Source of the DNA: an uncultured Bacteroidales bacterium
GTDB lineage: Bacteria; Bacteroidota; Bacteroidia; Bacteroidales; UBA932
Direction of reading: 5' to 3'
Length of the DNA stretch: 64,000 nt
Assembly: GCA_934700615.1 (NCBI GenBank)
Contig: CAKUXR010000002.1
Coordinates: 96,027 to 160,026, forward strand
The notes under the pieces were generated by a model that saw only the letters and a list, made by a program, of their open reading frames with translations, did not search any database and was not told the origin of the DNA. Both the position numbers and the translations under genes were made by a program. Position 1 is the first letter of the stretch. Every line of letters starts with the position of its first letter. Positions 62,159 through 64,000 of the stretch are shown one piece after another.

Positions 62159-63727
62159 ATGGAATCTGAAAAAGAATCAGTCAAAGACTTGATTGTAGAT
62201 GTCGGCGCTGATGAGGTAAGGATTGCATTGATGGAGAACCATCGTCTCATCGAACTGAACAAGGAGTCCAGCAAGGGGCACAGTTTCACGGTCGGGGATG
62301 TCTTCCTCGGCAAGGTGAAGAAGATTATGCCTGCGCTCAACGCTGCCTTTGTGGATATCGGAGACGAGAAGGAAGCTTTCATACATTATCTGGATCTCGG
62401 TTTCTATTTCACTGCGTTTGACGAGTTCGTCCGCAAGACTAATACGAATACCGATGCCGACGAGTTGTTTTCGGGCATTCAGCTTGGACCTATTCTTGAA
62501 AAAGAGGGCCAGATCGAGAACATTCTCAAGCCGGGGCAGATGATTATTGTCCAGATTGTGAAAGAACCGATTTCCACCAAAGGTTCCAGACTTACGGCCG
62601 AGATTTCATTGGCAGGACGCAATATTGTACTCCTCCCTTTCGCGAAGAAAGTGAGCATATCCCAGAAGATCTCTTCAAAGGAAGAGAAGAAAAGACTTGA
62701 AACATTGGTCAGGAGCATTCTTCCTCAGAATTATGGCGCGATTATCAGGACCGCGGCCGAAGGTAAAAATGCAGCGATTCTTGTATCCGAGCTTAAATCA
62801 TTGATAAGCAAATGGGAAGGTTCCTGGTCAAAATTGTCGAAAAACAAGAGTATCCAGCCGCTCTTTTCAGAGTACAGCAAGACCACGACAATATTGAGAG
62901 ATCTGTTCAATGACAGTTTCTCCAATGTGTATGTCAATGACACTAAGGAGTTCGAGGAAATCAGAAAGTACATTTCCCAGATTTCGCCGGACAAGGAGAA
63001 AATCGTAAAGTTCTATGATGACAAGGAGCCTATCTTCGACCATTTCGAAGTTACCAGGCAGATCAAGAGTTCTTTCGGTAAAGTGGTTCCCATTAAACAG
63101 GGGGCATATCTTGTTATAGAATCGACAGAGGCGCTTAACGTGGTGGATGTCAACAGTGGTATCAGGGCCAAGACCAATGACCAGGAAGAGAATACCTACG
63201 AGGTGAACCGCTACGCCGCAGAGGAAATTGCGAGACAGCTGAGGCTCAGAGATATGGGCGGAATTGTGATTGTGGACTTCATTGATATGGAGAATCAGGA
63301 TCACAAGAACGGGCTGTTCAAGTACATGACTGAGCTTATGCAGGATGACAGGGCCAAGCACAATGTGCTCCCTCTCACGAAGTTCGGTCTGATGCAGATA
63401 ACGAGGCAGAGGATACGTCCTGTGACTGAAATCAATACGACTGAGGTTTGTCCGGTTTGTCACGGTACGGGCAAGATTGCTCCGAGTCTTGTTATCGATG
63501 AGGACATTGAGCGCAAGATTTCCTATTACGCAACAGATAACGATGTCAAGTCTTTCATTCTCAAGACAGGACCTATTCTGGGGGCTTATATTTCCAGGGG
63601 ATTCAATTCTTTCCTCAGGAAATGGAGAAGGAAGTACAAATGCAAGATAAAGCACGAGGAGGTCCAGGACTTCAGCGTACTGCAGTATGAATTCTACAAT
63701 GAGAATGGGGATAAGCTGGACAGCTGA
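62159..63727 (+). CDS. rng: Ribonuclease E/G
   Basis: 522 residues, RNase G-like length without a long C-terminal scaffold. S1 domain near residues 40-140 (GDVFLGKVKKIMPALNAAFVDIGDEKEAFIHYLDL). The catalytic DNase I-like fold has NVVDVNSG and GGIVIVDFIDM with the two metal-binding Asp. The zinc-link is CPVCHGTG. It processes rRNA and turns over mRNA. A leader hairpin precedes it, and a strong terminator follows 18 bases after the stop. Confidence 0.93.
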   Translation: MESEKESVKDLIVDVGADEVRIALMENHRLIELNKESSKGHSFTVGDVFLGKVKKIMPALNAAFVDIGDEKEAFIHYLDLGFYFTAFDEFVRKTNTNTDADELFSGIQLGPILEKEGQIENILKPGQMIIVQIVKEPISTKGSRLTAEISLAGRNIVLLPFAKKVSISQKISSKEEKKRLETLVRSILPQNYGAIIRTAAEGKNAAILVSELKSLISKWEGSWSKLSKNKSIQPLFSEYSKTTTILRDLFNDSFSNVYVNDTKEFEEIRKYISQISPDKEKIVKFYDDKEPIFDHFEVTRQIKSSFGKVVPIKQGAYLVIESTEALNVVDVNSGIRAKTNDQEENTYEVNRYAAEEIARQLRLRDMGGIVIVDFIDMENQDHKNGLFKYMTELMQDDRAKHNVLPLTKFGLMQITRQRIRPVTEINTTEVCPVCHGTGKIAPSLVIDEDIERKISYYATDNDVKSFILKTGPILGAYISRGFNSFLRKWRRKYKCKIKHEEVQDFSVLQYEFYNENGDKLDS

Positions 63728-63745
63728 CCCATGACAAAGGTTTAC

Positions 63746-63792
63746 ACGAAGAGCCTGGCCATGCTGGTCGGGCTCTTCGTTTGGTTTTATTT
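63746..63792 (+). terminator. Terminator of the RNase E/G gene
   Basis: ACGAAGAGCC and GGCTCTTCGT form a perfect 10-base-pair stem around a 15-base loop, followed by TTGGTTTTATTT. Confidence 0.85.
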
Positions 63793-63803
63793 GGTCCGAT
63801 GGA

Positions 63804-63954
63804 GTGGGACAATACGTAAAGCCGGAGAGGCTTACCCATTTTGCGGGACGGTGCCACACGACCACTCGTAACACATTGATAATCAAATACCATTTATTTT
63901 TAGCGTGAATTTGCGGGCTTTTTGTAAGCGTCTCCGCGGTTACGTATTGACGTG
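63804..63954. repeat. Dispersed intergenic repeat, copy B
   Basis: GCGGGACGGTGCCAC at 63843, then ACACATTGATAATCA and TTTATTTTTAGCGTG, align with copy A at 30761. Here the unit is framed by imperfect inverted arms of about 26 bases (63804-63831 and 63927-63954, both containing TACGTA/TTACGTA). The window ends soon after, so the right border is not certain. Confidence 0.65.
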
Positions 63955-64000
63955 TTTTCAATGGTTCCCTACTTTTGTTTTCCAAAATCCAAACGAAAGT

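Overview
The window is a Bacteroidales-type (Bacteroidota) chromosome segment. The evidence is the promoter style (TTTG or TTG, about 19 bases, then TAnnTTTG, seen before purC, the HU gene, rimP, the cas operon and others), the near absence of Shine-Dalgarno sequences, and lineage-typical families: DUF3078, WbqC, DUF5106, a patatin-Omp85 fusion, a C11 peptidase lipoprotein, a short RNase E/G and the 29-residue COX24-like basic protein. The genus cannot be fixed from sequence alone; an uncultured gut Bacteroidales lineage is a reasonable guess.

Layout. 1-16.2 kb is housekeeping: a likely end of an upstream gene, purC, a minus-strand rlmN / patatin-Omp85 / recX / unknown cluster, recA, an HHH protein, rsmI, tdk, a clostripain-like lipoprotein, a Xer recombinase, an M49 dipeptidyl peptidase III and a metallo-beta-lactamase-fold protein. 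16.3-30.3 kb is a complete type III-B (Cmr) CRISPR-Cas island, all on the minus strand: cas6, cmr1, cas10/cmr2, cmr3, cmr4, a cmr5-cmr6 fusion, a reverse transcriptase-cas1 fusion and cas2, then a six-repeat array, a HigBA-type toxin-antitoxin pair, a two-repeat remnant array, and a large protein joining a DHH/NrN-like phosphodiesterase to a CorA-like membrane domain. 30.3-31.3 kb is a structured non-coding region with a GC-rich inverted-repeat element, paired hairpins, a dispersed repeat and a small-RNA-like unit, followed by initiator tRNA-Met.

31.4-64 kb returns to core genes: an EamA transporter, hisS, sppA, tilS, DUF3078, proS, a W/Y/S-rich lipoprotein, a FadL-like porin, wbqC, the lipid A genes lpxD-lpxC-lpxA (lpxC without its usual FabZ partner), rimP-nusA-infB behind a leader terminator, a DUF3990/XRE toxin-antitoxin pair, SGNH and beta-helix secreted proteins, tRNA-Gln, a DUF5106 thioredoxin-like protein, lon-ung-coaD, HU, the 29-residue basic protein and an RNase E/G. 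A second copy of the dispersed repeat lies at the right edge.

How the CRISPR parts may work together (inference): the Cas10 keeps the GGDD cyclase/polymerase motif but has no HD nuclease, so defence should act through a nucleotide signal. The CorA half of the 778-residue protein would be the membrane effector and its NrN half the off-switch, as in the SAM-AMP signalling described for Bacteroides fragilis Cmr, here joined in one chain. RT-Cas1 and Cas2 could take spacers from RNA. Separately, the 7-mer GTCAATG (either strand) occurs more than 100 times by eye where about 8 are expected, in several reading frames and between genes, and is sparse in the CRISPR island. It behaves like an uptake-sequence, Chi-like or other chromosome-wide DNA word.
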